A stretch of DNA of 41,685 nt from Deltaproteobacteria bacterium (GCA_029938605.1 JAOZUO010000048.1:1-41685), one strand, 5' to 3'; counted from the first letter of the stretch, positions 1 through 9,060 are shown. Translations and numbers: made by a program. The notes: a model not told the origin generated them from the letters alone.

Positions 1-99
1 ACCCGCTGAAAGACCCTGGCCAGCGCCGAGCCTCAGTACTTTGCGACCACCCTAATGGTAGCACTGGATGAGCTTGCACTTCCAATCTCAATATGATAC

Positions 100-130
100 A
101 TCCCTAGTAGTCATAATGACTACTAGGGAT
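100..130. promoter_or_regulatory. Perfect palindrome, likely operator of the nucleotidyltransferase/winged-helix operon
   Basis: Two 14-bp arms (100-113 and 117-130) are exact reverse complements around a 3-nt centre; the core reads TAGTCATAATGACTA. A good -10 hexamer, TATGAT, lies at 92-97, which would put the transcription start inside the palindrome, the usual position of an autorepressor site. The operon's second gene encodes a winged-helix protein, which is the obvious candidate to bind it. The palindrome is seen directly; the operator role is inferred. Confidence 0.65.
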
Positions 131-143
131 AGGCCCAACAAGG

Positions 144-539
144 ATGGATCACGTGAGCAAGACGCTGGACAATCAATCCCTCACGAAGGCCTTTGAGTCT
201 CTCGAATTCCGACTCCGTGAAAACGGCGCACCGCAGATGGAGGTCGTCGTGTGCGGCGGCTCCGCGCTAATCGTTTTAGGGTTGGTGCCACGTACCACCA
301 GGGATGTGGATGTGGTGGCTCTGATGCATGACGGGAAGCTGGTGAACCCCGCCCCGCTGCCCGAGCCGCTTACCCGCGCCGCTTACGAAGTGGCCGAGGA
401 TCTCGCTCTCGACCCGGATTGGCTCAACAACGGCCCGAGCAGCGGGGAGGGAGGGCTCTTTCAGATGGGGCTCCCAGAAGGCTTCGCCGCGTATCTGCTC
501 AGGAACCTCGGCCATGACGATGTCGCTGATCAGCTATAG
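144..539 (+). CDS. Nucleotidyltransferase-fold protein (DUF6036-like), probably internally deleted
   Basis: The N-terminal half carries a nucleotidyltransferase signature: a GGSAL motif near residue 38, followed by RTTRDVDVVAL with the two acidic residues expected of this fold. The family, as I remember it, runs to about 200 residues or more, with a central section after the LPEGF motif. Here LPEGF runs straight into a segment (LLRNLGHDDVADQL) that resembles the family's extreme C-terminus, so a central block appears to be missing without loss of frame. ATG 144 has no well-spaced ribosome site; GTG 153 is preceded by AAGGA at a good distance and may be the true start. The 3' end overlaps the winged-helix gene by 26 nt. 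Such pairs resemble AbiE-type toxin/antitoxin modules, but activity after the deletion is doubtful. Confidence 0.7.
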   Translation: MDHVSKTLDNQSLTKAFESLEFRLRENGAPQMEVVVCGGSALIVLGLVPRTTRDVDVVALMHDGKLVNPAPLPEPLTRAAYEVAEDLALDPDWLNNGPSSGEGGLFQMGLPEGFAAYLLRNLGHDDVADQL

Positions 540-1566
540 ATCCACGTTCCTCGAACGCGTGCTGGATCTGCTGTGGCGGCAGTGGTCGAGCCTGGGTATC
601 GCGGGCTCCGCGGACGACTGGCGCGGAGGCCTGATCGATCCCGAGGCACTTGTGCTAACCACCTGCTCGTTCGGGCGATACGACGCCAGACTGTTCGATG
701 CGATGCTCGAGTGGACGGCGATCAACGGGCGCTACATCAACATCCAACGCTGCAAACGAATCCAAGCGAATCACGCGCTGGCGGAAGATGCGGTCTTCAG
801 AGCGTTTGCGGCGACGGCTGAGACGTCGGCCTCCTCCGCTAAGTGGGCAAAGATCCATAAGACACCAAGCACGCCCAGGATTTCCCCATCTTCATCCCCA
901 TCCCCACAGCCGATGTTCATTCTGAAGGACGGCCATCCGATGCCGGTCGTGGGGAGCGCCGATCCGACGTTTGCCCAATTTGGACTCCTCCGAGATCGCT
1001 ACGAACCACGCGGTGTTGCGCAGTCCTTCCGCCCCGACCTGCCTGCGAACCTGCTCCTGCGACTGCGCGCTATGTTCGGCGTGAACGCGCGGTGCGAGAT
1101 CATCGCATATCTGCTGGTGAATCGGAGCGGCTCACCTCGCGAGATTTCACGCCGGACCCACTACTACCCAGCAACCATCGCGAACGCGCTCGCCGAGATG
1201 CGGGACTCGGGCTTCGTCATTTCCCGCTCGGTGGGACGCAGGCGCGTGCACCGACTCGTCTCCCAGACCTGGAACCCTCTGCTCTTGGGCACCGCCGATC
1301 CACGGTGGCTCGTCTGGCCGCCAATCTTCGAGGCCCTCGAAGCCATCTGGCGCCATCTCTGCAACGAGAAACTGGACCAAGAATCCACAATGGCACAGGC
1401 GTCCGCCCTGCGGCGCGTCCTTCTGGGATCGGTGATCGAGTGCTTGGAGGAGAATGTCCCTGAGCTGGTCTTCGGAGACCTCAAGGCATACCCGGGAGAA
1501 GAATTGACGCCCATCTTCCTCGACAAAATAGCCGCTCTTTTCAAAGTGCTGACAAGGGCTTCGTAG
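514..1566 (+). CDS. Winged-helix DNA-binding protein paired with the nucleotidyltransferase
   Basis: This 350-residue protein has an N-terminal block typical of a family I recall as LLWRQWSxLG...IDPEALxL...FGRYDARLFD, here at residues 19-60. A winged-helix region follows around residues 195-245 (AYLLVNRSGSPREIS, then a recognition helix and a basic wing GRRRVHRLV). It is presumably the regulator of the operon and would bind the upstream palindrome. Its start overlaps the preceding gene, suggesting translational coupling; ATG 520 is an equally good start. A Ser/Pro-rich stretch near residues 118-133 separates the two halves. The family association is from memory and the regulatory role is inferred. 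Confidence 0.65.
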   Translation: MTMSLISYRSTFLERVLDLLWRQWSSLGIAGSADDWRGGLIDPEALVLTTCSFGRYDARLFDAMLEWTAINGRYINIQRCKRIQANHALAEDAVFRAFAATAETSASSAKWAKIHKTPSTPRISPSSSPSPQPMFILKDGHPMPVVGSADPTFAQFGLLRDRYEPRGVAQSFRPDLPANLLLRLRAMFGVNARCEIIAYLLVNRSGSPREISRRTHYYPATIANALAEMRDSGFVISRSVGRRRVHRLVSQTWNPLLLGTADPRWLVWPPIFEALEAIWRHLCNEKLDQESTMAQASALRRVLLGSVIECLEENVPELVFGDLKAYPGEELTPIFLDKIAALFKVLTRAS

Positions 1567-1756
1567 TCAGACGTTTCGCAAATCCCCCACTTGCCCTCAA
1601 TCCCCCCCCCGGTTCGATCCCCTGGCAGAACGCATCCTGGCCTGGATCCTCGCGGAAAAGCGTCCATCGGAGTACCGGCCCCCGCGCCGCCGCCGGCCAT
1701 AGTCGAGGCCAGCTCCTCCGCGCGGAACGGACTGCGGGGTCAAACGGTCCGGGCCC
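1567..1756. other. Convergent intergenic region
   Basis: This short C-rich spacer lies between two genes reading toward each other. I see no gene and no convincing hairpin with a T-tract. Confidence 0.5.
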
Positions 1757-3343
1757 TCAGGGGATCGTGTCCTTTAGATCGTCACTTTTGGGCTTGGGGT
1801 CCGTGTTTTCAGTACCGATGTCATCGTTGGCCGCAGGGCTCGCCCCAGAGTCAGCCACTGGGCTCGCCCCAGAGTCAGGTACGGGGCTCGCCCCAGAGTC
1901 AGGTACGGGGCTCGCCCCAGAGTCAGGTACGGGGCTCGCAACGGGGCTCGCAACGGGGCTTGCAACTGGGCTTGCAACCGGGCTTGCAACTGGGCTTGCA
2001 ACTGGGCTCGCAACTGGGCTTGCGATCTTGATTTCCGTGGTCGCCGTCTCGTCGCCCGCCTCTTCGGTGAGCTCCAATTCCTCGGTGAGGTCCACGGCCG
2101 TGGCTTCCATGCGCGCTTCCCCGAGGCTCGTCGTGGTGTCCCGGAGGCGATCGGCGAGCACCTGTACGAAGGACCACAGCAGCTTCACGCTCAGCCCGGT
2201 CTCCTGGCGGATGATGGCGTAGAAGTCTCGCCGGTGGATGCGGACCAGGGAGGATGGCTCCTCAGCGCTGACGCTGGCCGACCGGGCCGTGCGATCCACC
2301 AGGGCCATTTCGCCGAAATGCATGCCTGGGGTGAAGGAGGTGATATAGGCGTCGCCCTTGTGCAGCTTCACCCGACCTTTGAGCACCACGAAGAGGTGAT
2401 CTCCGTCGGAGCCCTCCTCGATGACCATGCCACCTTTGGGGTAGGTCTGCACCTCGGTGATACCGACGATGCGGACGAGCTCCTTGTAGGTGCAGTACTT
2501 GAACAGGGGGATCTGCTGGAGCACCTCGATGGTGAGGTTGAAATCCGCCGCCTTCTCCTCCTGCGCGGCCTCGGCGTCCTCGGAGACCCGCACCACCACT
2601 GAGGTGATGTTGTCGTGACCGCCGCCGTCGTTGGCCACCTGGATCAGTCGTTGCACCACGATCTCGAGGTCTTCAGCCTCGAAGGTCGTGTTGATGATTT
2701 TGTCGTCGATGTAGGCGGACTGGCCGTCGGAGCACAGCAGGAACTGGTCCCCGGGCAGCACGTCGAAGTCCAGGGTATCTCCCTCCACTGAGGGGTACAC
2801 GCCCACGGCCCGGGTTACGGCGTTTTTGTACTCGGCGTAGGGGCTACCCTCCACCTGATCCCGCTTGAGCTTGCCTCTTCGTACCAGCTCATTGACCAGG
2901 GAGTGGTCCTCGGTGAGCTGGTGGATCATTTTGTCCCGGATGAGGTAGATCCGACTGTCTCCCACGTGTCCGATGAACCCGCGGTCGCCGATGATCATCA
3001 GCATGGAGCAGGTGGTGCCCATGCCGCGCTTTGCGCTGTCGGCCTGGGCGGCCTCATAGATGCGGTCGCAGGCCGTCTGGATGGCGTGCTCCAACATCTG
3101 AAGCACCTCGTAGCGCTCCACCTGCTCCGAATCGGAACGGTAGCCCTGCAGGAGATCGCTGTTCTGCTCGACGGCCTCTTGGATGACCTGTACGGCGATG
3201 GCGCTTGCTACCTCGCCGGCCGCGTGTCCGCCCATGCCGTCACACACGGCGAAGAGGTCGACATCCATGTCGACCAGGAAGGCGTCCTCGTTGTGATCCC
3301 GTTTCTTCCCGACGTCAGTCAGTGCGGCATATGCGATTTCCAT
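1757..3343 (-). CDS. PP2C-type Ser/Thr phosphatase fused to a cyclic-nucleotide-binding domain
   Basis: Residues 1-250 form a bacterial PP2C phosphatase (Stp1/PrpC family). Visible motifs are RDHNEDAF, the metal-binding DGMGGH, GHVGDSRIYL, CSDG and the terminal DNIT. Residues about 275-400 form a cNMP-binding (Crp-type) domain whose phosphate-binding cassette, FGEMALVDRTARSASV, keeps the conserved Glu and Arg. The domain could let a cyclic nucleotide control the phosphatase. The C-terminal tail is a low-complexity repeat of ASPV and ASPVPDSG units. A GGGAG ribosome site precedes ATG 3343 (complement). It dephosphorylates phospho-Ser/Thr proteins in the cytoplasm and is a natural partner for the kinase at 5792-8995. 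The family call is firm; ligand binding is inferred. Confidence 0.93.
   Translation of the reverse strand: MEIAYAALTDVGKKRDHNEDAFLVDMDVDLFAVCDGMGGHAAGEVASAIAVQVIQEAVEQNSDLLQGYRSDSEQVERYEVLQMLEHAIQTACDRIYEAAQADSAKRGMGTTCSMLMIIGDRGFIGHVGDSRIYLIRDKMIHQLTEDHSLVNELVRRGKLKRDQVEGSPYAEYKNAVTRAVGVYPSVEGDTLDFDVLPGDQFLLCSDGQSAYIDDKIINTTFEAEDLEIVVQRLIQVANDGGGHDNITSVVVRVSEDAEAAQEEKAADFNLTIEVLQQIPLFKYCTYKELVRIVGITEVQTYPKGGMVIEEGSDGDHLFVVLKGRVKLHKGDAYITSFTPGMHFGEMALVDRTARSASVSAEEPSSLVRIHRRDFYAIIRQETGLSVKLLWSFVQVLADRLRDTTTSLGEARMEATAVDLTEELELTEEAGDETATTEIKIASPVASPVASPVASPVASPVASPVASPVASPVPDSGASPVPDSGASPVPDSGASPVADSGASPAANDDIGTENTDPKPKSDDLKDTIP
1836..2024. repeat. Compound in-frame minisatellite (24-bp and 12-bp units) in the phosphatase tail
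   Basis: About four 24-bp units (encoding ASPVPDSG on the minus strand) are followed by about eight 12-bp units (encoding ASPV). The 12-bp unit is contained in the 24-bp one, so one set probably grew from the other. All lengths are multiples of three and keep the frame. Confidence 0.9.
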
Positions 3344-3434
3344 GGACGGGCTCCCAGACGGACAAACGACTCAGGCTGCGGCCGACTGGCCGACGGTTGA
3401 ATGAGCCGAAAATATGTGCAATGAAAGAGGTATC

Positions 3435-4355
3435 ATGGCACCCCAAACAAGTCAATCTACCCCCCCTCTACCGCAACATCGTGGCCGTGAGAGCCGCGCG
3501 AATTCTCCAATCATTTTAGGAAGGGAATTGGGTCTGGCCGTGTTGGCGGTGGGCCTGATGGTAGGCGCCCCCTGGGCCCGGGCGCAGCTCCCGCCGGATC
3601 CCTCCGACACCCCTCCCATGGACGGGTCCGCCGTGCGGCCAACACCGACCCCGCGCACCCTTCCACCTCCCCCTCCTGACCGCCGACGGACTCGGGCCGG
3701 GACCAACGACGGGTCTGGACCCGCTATTCCCCCTCCGCCGCCTCCTCCGGAGGGAGCGCCTCCGCTGGAGGGAGCGCCTCCGCCGGCCGCCGCCGGTCCG
3801 GCTCTGCCCGCACCGTTCCTTACCGTGGACAAGATTTTCGCCACCCGCGGCGTGGTGGAGCTCGGCGGATCCCTCGACTTCTCCGTCCAGCGCGATTTCA
3901 TCAACGACGCCACCTGGCTGAACCTGGGCCTGGACGCCTACGTGGGATACTTCGTCGTCAAGTACTTCACCCTCGGGATGTATCTGTCCGTACGATACAG
4001 CCAGTACATCTCTTCAGAGTTCACGAGCTGGAGCGTCGCACCGGGGGTTTTGGTGGCTCCGGGAATCGCGGTGCGTTTGAGGAGCCGCGTGTTCTTCTAT
4101 GGAGATTTTCTGATCGGGCTGTTTGGCCGAAAGTCCGAGCACAGCGAATACAACCGCGACACGGATCTCTATGGCGCTTTGGGGGCTGAGGCCGGAGTCA
4201 AGGTGCGGATGACCAGGCGCCTCCTTTTGAGGTTGGGCATACGTCTCACCTACGACGTTGGCAAGCGGGACTCAGATCTGGGCACCGGCACCATCGAATC
4301 CGACATCAGCCAGTTCACTTTCCTGTTCCGAGTCGGGCTCAGCGGATTTCTGTAG
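3435..4355 (+). CDS. Outer-membrane beta-barrel protein with proline-rich linker
   Basis: The N-terminus has a basic leader and a hydrophobic segment (GLAVLAVGLMVGAPWARAQ), consistent with a signal peptide cut after ARA. A Pro-rich linker of roughly 80 residues follows, with runs of consecutive prolines and a repeated EGAPP motif. The C-terminal part (about residues 125-306) has alternating hydrophobic and aromatic residues and ends in FLFRVGLSGFL, as expected of a small beta-barrel porin-like protein. ATG 3435 is preferred over the in-frame ATG 3414 because AAAGAGG lies just before it. It sits divergent from the phosphatase and ends 4 bp from the convergent DsbA-like gene. The substrate is unknown. 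Confidence 0.72.
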   Translation: MAPQTSQSTPPLPQHRGRESRANSPIILGRELGLAVLAVGLMVGAPWARAQLPPDPSDTPPMDGSAVRPTPTPRTLPPPPPDRRRTRAGTNDGSGPAIPPPPPPPEGAPPLEGAPPPAAAGPALPAPFLTVDKIFATRGVVELGGSLDFSVQRDFINDATWLNLGLDAYVGYFVVKYFTLGMYLSVRYSQYISSEFTSWSVAPGVLVAPGIAVRLRSRVFFYGDFLIGLFGRKSEHSEYNRDTDLYGALGAEAGVKVRMTRRLLLRLGIRLTYDVGKRDSDLGTGTIESDISQFTFLFRVGLSGFL

Positions 4356-4359
4356 GAAT

Positions 4360-5703
4360 CTACCGTCCAAGCACGCGGGACAGGAGTCCGCCCTGGAGCT
4401 CCTTTTTCAGGGTCGCGGCGAAGACGTACTGATTCCAGAGGCGGCCCGGGCGACGTCCATTGATGAACACCACCGGACCTTTCGTCACGCCGACCTTCCG
4501 GGCCATCTGCATGTCCTTCAGCACGCGCTGGGACATCTTCGGGCTGCGGGCGTCCTTCTTGAAACGCGGTACGTCGAGGCCGGCGAGCTTGGCGTAGTTG
4601 GCCAGCCGTGAGGGGTACAGCCGCCACCGGTTCTGGAACAGGATCTTCGCCATCTGCCAGAACCGGCCCTGGGCGTGGGCCGCGTAGGCCGCCCGGGCGG
4701 CCCCCAGGGCGTAGCTGTAGTATCGTCGTGGCATGGCCTTGAAGACCAGGCGCATGCGCTTTTTGTACTGCTTCTGGATGCCGATGAGGTAGTTCCAGGC
4801 CGACCAGCACGTGTAGTCCGAGAAGTCCAGGAAGGCCACCACGGTCACCCAGGCGCCCTTGGGTCCCAGGGTGGGCGAATGGGTCACCGGAATATTGTGG
4901 CGCTTGGCGTACTTGCGGGTGGTGGGGCGCCGATGGCGGGACCCGGAGCGGCGCCAGGGTCGGTAGCGCTTTTTGGCAGCCTCGAGCATCTTCTCCCGCA
5001 CCTGGCCCGCGCCGAGTCCGGCGCGGCTGTGACCCTGGGCAATCTTGAGGTTTCGTTTGATCACCGCCTCCAGGTAGTACCAACGGGTGTAGCGGCTGAT
5101 GTACATGAGCTCCTGGCCCACCATGAGCACTACCGAGGAGTTGTAGGAGGGCACGCCGAAGCGCATGGACAGCTTCCGCTCGGCGGCGATGGCCTTGGTG
5201 TGGCGACCAGAGCTAATGGCCAGGTTGAGTTGCGCCAGGTTCATTCCCTGGCTCCGGGCCGTGCGTTTCACAACGGCCTTGCTCATCGAGTAGAGGTTCG
5301 GGTGCTTCAAGAGCGCATCGTGGAACTTCCAGAAGAGCCGGTCTCCTCCCTGGACGAAGGCCTCCCGGGCGGCCGCCGCGGCGTAGCGCTCGGCCTTGTA
5401 GTAGCTTCCATCCCGGTACTTGTTCATGAATTGCAGCCGGACCTTGCCCCGGTAGCGGGTCAGCATCTGGCGCAGGACCTTCTGGACCTGTTGGCTGGCG
5501 GGGTTTTTGAATCCCGCCCAGTAGATGACGTTGAGCGTCGCCGAGGCCGAGCCCCGGATCGGATATTGACTGGTGGGGGTGTGGACCACCGCGGAGGTGC
5601 GCCCGGTCTTCACGCCGCCCGCCCGGGCAAAAGGAACGGCGAACCCCGCGCACAGCACGGTGATCGCCAGACCGAACAGGACTCTACAGCTCGGTTGTTT
5701 CAT
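4360..5703 (-). CDS. Exported tandem DsbA/thioredoxin-like protein lacking CXXC motifs
   Basis: From ATG 5703 (complement) the protein is 447 residues with a clear signal peptide (VLFGLAITVLCAGFAVPFARA). Two DsbA-like thioredoxin domains follow. The first begins near LNVIYWAGFKNPAS and the second near VTVVAFLDFSDYTCWSAW. Each ends with a cis-Pro type element (GVPSYNSSVV and GVTKGPVVFINGR). The redox CXXC is gone: no cysteine at the first site and CWSA, a single cysteine, at the second. The linker between the domains is very basic (Arg/Lys). It is likely a periplasmic binding or chaperone-like protein, not an oxidoreductase. An upstream in-frame ATG at 5769 is less likely because it would add a leader before the signal peptide. 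Confidence 0.8.
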   Translation of the reverse strand: MKQPSCRVLFGLAITVLCAGFAVPFARAGGVKTGRTSAVVHTPTSQYPIRGSASATLNVIYWAGFKNPASQQVQKVLRQMLTRYRGKVRLQFMNKYRDGSYYKAERYAAAAAREAFVQGGDRLFWKFHDALLKHPNLYSMSKAVVKRTARSQGMNLAQLNLAISSGRHTKAIAAERKLSMRFGVPSYNSSVVLMVGQELMYISRYTRWYYLEAVIKRNLKIAQGHSRAGLGAGQVREKMLEAAKKRYRPWRRSGSRHRRPTTRKYAKRHNIPVTHSPTLGPKGAWVTVVAFLDFSDYTCWSAWNYLIGIQKQYKKRMRLVFKAMPRRYYSYALGAARAAYAAHAQGRFWQMAKILFQNRWRLYPSRLANYAKLAGLDVPRFKKDARSPKMSQRVLKDMQMARKVGVTKGPVVFINGRRPGRLWNQYVFAATLKKELQGGLLSRVLGR

Positions 5704-5791
5704 CACGCGTGTATTATAAGGGATCCCTTCAATGAGGCCACCACTATGTGGTGTTGTCATCCGAGCCATGAATGCATAGTATCGGTATGAA
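5704..5791. promoter_or_regulatory. Divergent promoter region with two palindromes
   Basis: The minus strand carries TATAAT (within 5711-5720) only a few bases from ATG 5703, so a transcript from it would be leaderless or nearly so. A 12-bp perfect palindrome, AAGGGATCCCTT, lies at 5718-5729. A second inverted repeat, CACCAC-TAT-GTGGTG, lies at 5739-5753. Either could be a regulator site shared by the DsbA-like gene and the kinase gene. The sites are seen; their roles are inferred. Confidence 0.4.
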
Positions 5792-8700
5792 TTGGGCCAT
5801 GGCGCCCGGTTGGAGCGAAACCCATTGCCTACGCCTCCCAGGCTACCGAAGTATCTCGGTGACTACGCGCTGCTGCGCCCCTTGCGAAAGGGGCATGATC
5901 ACCTGCGTTATGCGGTGCGTAGGGAGCTGCAGTCTCACCCGCGGCTGTACGTGGTCAAGCTATTTGACGCCGTGCCCGCCGGTACGCCCGAGAACCTGCG
6001 TGAGCACTACGTACCACGGATCACCCGGGGGCTGAGTCACCGCAACCTGTTGGAGTCCTACGAGGCCGGCGAGGTCACCGGGCGCAACTATCTGGTGATG
6101 GAGTACGTGCTTAGCGTGGATCTGGAGCACGTGCTCGACTACTGCCGGCAGACCGAGCAGCCGGTTCCCCTGGAAGTGGCGCTGTATGCGGGCCGCGAGA
6201 TCTGTCGCGGGCTGGCTTTTTTGCACGGCTTTGGCGCCGACAAGATGCTGCACGGTCGAGTGGCGCCCTCCCACACCCTTTTAGCGTATTCCGGCCAACT
6301 CAAGCTGGCCCATGTGCACCGGCTACTCAAGGTGGGGGCCTCCACGGAGATCTCGCACTCCACCGCCCGGGTGGACGCCTACCAGTCGCCGGAGCTGTTG
6401 GAGGGGCGGCCCGTGGACCAGCGGGCGGACGTTTTCGCTGTGGGGGCGATCCTGTGGGAGGCCCTGTCTGGGCAGAAGTTCGAGCTGCCCGAGATCGGCG
6501 GCTCCCAGGTGCGCGAGATCGCCACCTTGGGTGACAAGACGCTGTCGGACTTCAACCCCGAAGTGCCGGAGGAGGTGGCGGAGGTCATCGCCCGGGCGTT
6601 GAAGGTTCTGCCCGAGGATCGGCACCGCACGGCAGTGGACCTGGGACGTCGGCTGGACGGACTGCTGGAGCGCAACTGCGAAGGCGCCGGGGGCCGCTCC
6701 ACCTCCGACTGGCTGGTCAGCCTCTTTAGGGACGAGTTTCGGGAGCGACGGCACGTACAGCAGCAGCTCCTGGCCGAGAAGCGCGCCGAGACCACCTCGC
6801 ATCCCCTCGTTGAGTCCGGGGATACCAGCCAATTCGATTCGGGCGAGCTCATCGGTCACACCCTGGATCAACGCTACAAGATCAAGCGCCTCATCGGCGA
6901 GGGCGGCATGGGCCGCGTTTACGAGGCGGAGCATGCCCAGCTCGGCAAGCGCCTCGCCGTCAAGGTCCTGCACCCGCTGTACTCCACCGAAGAGGAGGTG
7001 GTGGAGCGGTTCCGTCGGGAGGCCCGGGCGGCCAGCTCCATCGGTCACCCCAACATCGTGAACGTCACCGACTCGGGCACCACGCCCGACGGCCGGGCCT
7101 ACTTCGTGATGGAGTTGCTAGACGGCATGGAGCTCGCCGACGTGATCACCCAGGAGGGCCCCCTGGACTACGAGCGCTCGGTGGACATCGCCATGCAGGT
7201 GTGTGAGGCCCTCGGTGCCGCGCACCAGGTGGGCATCATCCACCGGGACATGAAGCCGGAGAACGTGTTTTTGACCACTGTGGGTGGACGCACGGACGTG
7301 GTGAAGATCCTGGACTTCGGCATCGCCAAGAGCGCACGCCTCGAGCGCGTTCGGGGCGGACAACTGACCGAGCCCGGGTTGGCGGTGGGCACGCCCGAGT
7401 ACATGGCGCCGGAGCAGGCCGCGGGCAAGCCACCGGATCCGCGGTTCGACATCTACGCCGTGGGCGGTATCCTGTACGCAATACTCACCGGCCGGCCGCC
7501 CCACCGTGGCGCCAACGTGCTGGAGATCCTGACCCGTAAGGCCACGCGCAATCCCACCCCGCCGCGCAGCTACCGGCCGGACATCCCGGTGGAGCTGGAG
7601 CGGGCCATCGTGAGCTCCCTGTCCCGCAACCCGGAGCGGCGTCCGCAGACCATGGAGGAGTTCGAGTACGAGCTCCGAAAGAGCCTCCAGGGGCGGCCCA
7701 ACGCCGTGGCGCACATTCTGGGCATCTCCGACGCCATCGGCGGCTTCGGGGAGCGGTCCCAATCCTCGGGTCAGCACACCGTGGTGGACACCGATATGGT
7801 GACCAGCAACGAGCTGCCCGTCACGGGCGGGCTGCACGACGGGCTGGGCGTGTCCAAGGACTCCGGCCCGTCGCGCCAGGAGCAATTCACGCCTGGGGGA
7901 GAGTACTCCCTTACCGGCGTGGACGGTTCGGACGACGAGGTGCTTTCCAGGAAGCGACCCCACGAGAAACCCAGCCCGAGGTCGGCCCCCGAGGACGCGC
8001 CCATCGACCTGATGGGTCCCTCTCCGAGTGACGCTGTTCACTCCTTCCTGAAGCCGGATCCAGATGCTGCGGTGACCGAGGTTTTCGGGTTTCCGGCGTC
8101 GGATGTCGGGCTCCCCGGATCCGGTTTTGAGGGTGGACCTGAGCCGGAAGCCCCACCCAAGGCTAAGCTCTCCACCGCCGGCCGGCAGATCCTTTTGGCG
8201 CTCGTGGGGAGCGTCATCGCCGTGGTGGCCCTCACCTGGGCGCTGTGGCCCGGCCCCTCCGAGGTGTCTGGGCGGCGAGTTGGCCCCGATACCGACTCCG
8301 GCTCCGGCCCTCAGGCGGAGGTGGTGGATGATCCGGACTCCGGGGTGCGCTCGGGCCGGGAGATCCCGCTCATAGGTTTGAGCTCGGCGGTGGATGCTGG
8401 GGCCATTAGCCCCGCGGTCCAAGCGCGTCGTCACCACCGGAAAGTGGCGCGTTGGGTGGCCTTCGCCTGGCGGGCGTCGAGGGATCGGCGGTACCTGGTC
8501 CCGGCCCTAGACAACGTGAAGTACGGCATCGAGCAGATCGTCGGACTCGACAGCAAGAACGAGCAGATCGAGAAGCTGCGCAGCCATACCGTGAACAAGC
8601 TCATTATTCGCGCGCGACAACGGCGAAGACGGGGCAAGCTCGATAAGGCGGAGCGTGCGTTGCGCGGTGTGCTTGACCTCTCGCCGGACAGCAAAAGGGG

Positions 8701-8995
8701 TCAGCGGGCCCTGGCGAAGGTGCTCATCGGCAAGGGCCGTCGGGCCCTCAAGGCCGACGACATCCCCAAGGCGGAGGGTCTGGCAAAGGAGGCCCTGACG
8801 CTAGATACCCAGGGGTTGGCGCCCCGGTTTTTTGCCATCGATATCCTGATCGCCGGAGACAATTTCAAGGACGCCGAGGCTGGCTACCGGGCTATTCTCA
8901 AGGACAAAAGGCGCAACCGCCAGGCCAGGCGGGGCCTCCGCGCGCTCCGGAAATTGAAGAAGCGAAAATCCAAAGGGCGTCGACGGCGGCGGTGA
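5792..8995 (+). CDS. Transmembrane Ser/Thr protein kinase with N-terminal pseudokinase and C-terminal TPR-like region
   Basis: This protein of up to 1067 residues has two kinase folds. The first (about 25-290) keeps the ATP lysine (YVVKLF, K56) but has HGRVAPSH where HRDxKPxN is expected (from H154) and LAHVHR in place of DFG, so it is a pseudokinase. The second (about 362-630) is intact: GEGGMGRV loop, AVKVL lysine, HRDMKPEN at 484, DFG at 508, [10 protein letters not shown], as in PknB-type kinases. An acidic linker, one membrane span (about 797-818) and TPR-like repeats (about 930-1050) follow, ending in a very basic tail. TTG 5825, with GGAG nine bases upstream, is a better-supported start than TTG 5792. 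It probably senses periplasmic ligands through the TPR region. Confidence 0.92.
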   Translation: MGHGARLERNPLPTPPRLPKYLGDYALLRPLRKGHDHLRYAVRRELQSHPRLYVVKLFDAVPAGTPENLREHYVPRITRGLSHRNLLESYEAGEVTGRNYLVMEYVLSVDLEHVLDYCRQTEQPVPLEVALYAGREICRGLAFLHGFGADKMLHGRVAPSHTLLAYSGQLKLAHVHRLLKVGASTEISHSTARVDAYQSPELLEGRPVDQRADVFAVGAILWEALSGQKFELPEIGGSQVREIATLGDKTLSDFNPEVPEEVAEVIARALKVLPEDRHRTAVDLGRRLDGLLERNCEGAGGRSTSDWLVSLFRDEFRERRHVQQQLLAEKRAETTSHPLVESGDTSQFDSGELIGHTLDQRYKIKRLIGEGGMGRVYEAEHAQLGKRLAVKVLHPLYSTEEEVVERFRREARAASSIGHPNIVNVTDSGTTPDGRAYFVMELLDGMELADVITQEGPLDYERSVDIAMQVCEALGAAHQVGIIHRDMKPENVFLTTVGGRTDVVKILDFGIAKSARLERVRGGQLTEPGLAVGTPEYMAPEQAAGKPPDPRFDIYAVGGILYAILTGRPPHRGANVLEILTRKATRNPTPPRSYRPDIPVELERAIVSSLSRNPERRPQTMEEFEYELRKSLQGRPNAVAHILGISDAIGGFGERSQSSGQHTVVDTDMVTSNELPVTGGLHDGLGVSKDSGPSRQEQFTPGGEYSLTGVDGSDDEVLSRKRPHEKPSPRSAPEDAPIDLMGPSPSDAVHSFLKPDPDAAVTEVFGFPASDVGLPGSGFEGGPEPEAPPKAKLSTAGRQILLALVGSVIAVVALTWALWPGPSEVSGRRVGPDTDSGSGPQAEVVDDPDSGVRSGREIPLIGLSSAVDAGAISPAVQARRHHRKVARWVAFAWRASRDRRYLVPALDNVKYGIEQIVGLDSKNEQIEKLRSHTVNKLIIRARQRRRRGKLDKAERALRGVLDLSPDSKRGQRALAKVLIGKGRRALKADDIPKAEGLAKEALTLDTQGLAPRFFAIDILIAGDNFKDAEAGYRAILKDKRRNRQARRGLRALRKLKKRKSKGRRRRR

Positions 8996-9031
8996 TTTCG
9001 CCCCTCTGTGCCAGAGATGTTCTAAAAGGAG

Positions 9032-9060
9032 TTGACACCGAAGGCCACCGGCACTAAAAA
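9032..9060 (+). promoter_or_regulatory. Sigma70-type promoter of tRNA-Leu
   Basis: A consensus -35 TTGACA (9032-9037) is separated by 17 nt from TAAAAA (9055-9060). Transcription would start about 9067, nine bases before the mature tRNA. Confidence 0.7.

Noticed and set aside
1611..1635. T-arm-like GGTTCGATCCC suggesting a tRNA remnant
   Set aside because: The flanking bases cannot pair as a T-stem and no other tRNA arm is present.
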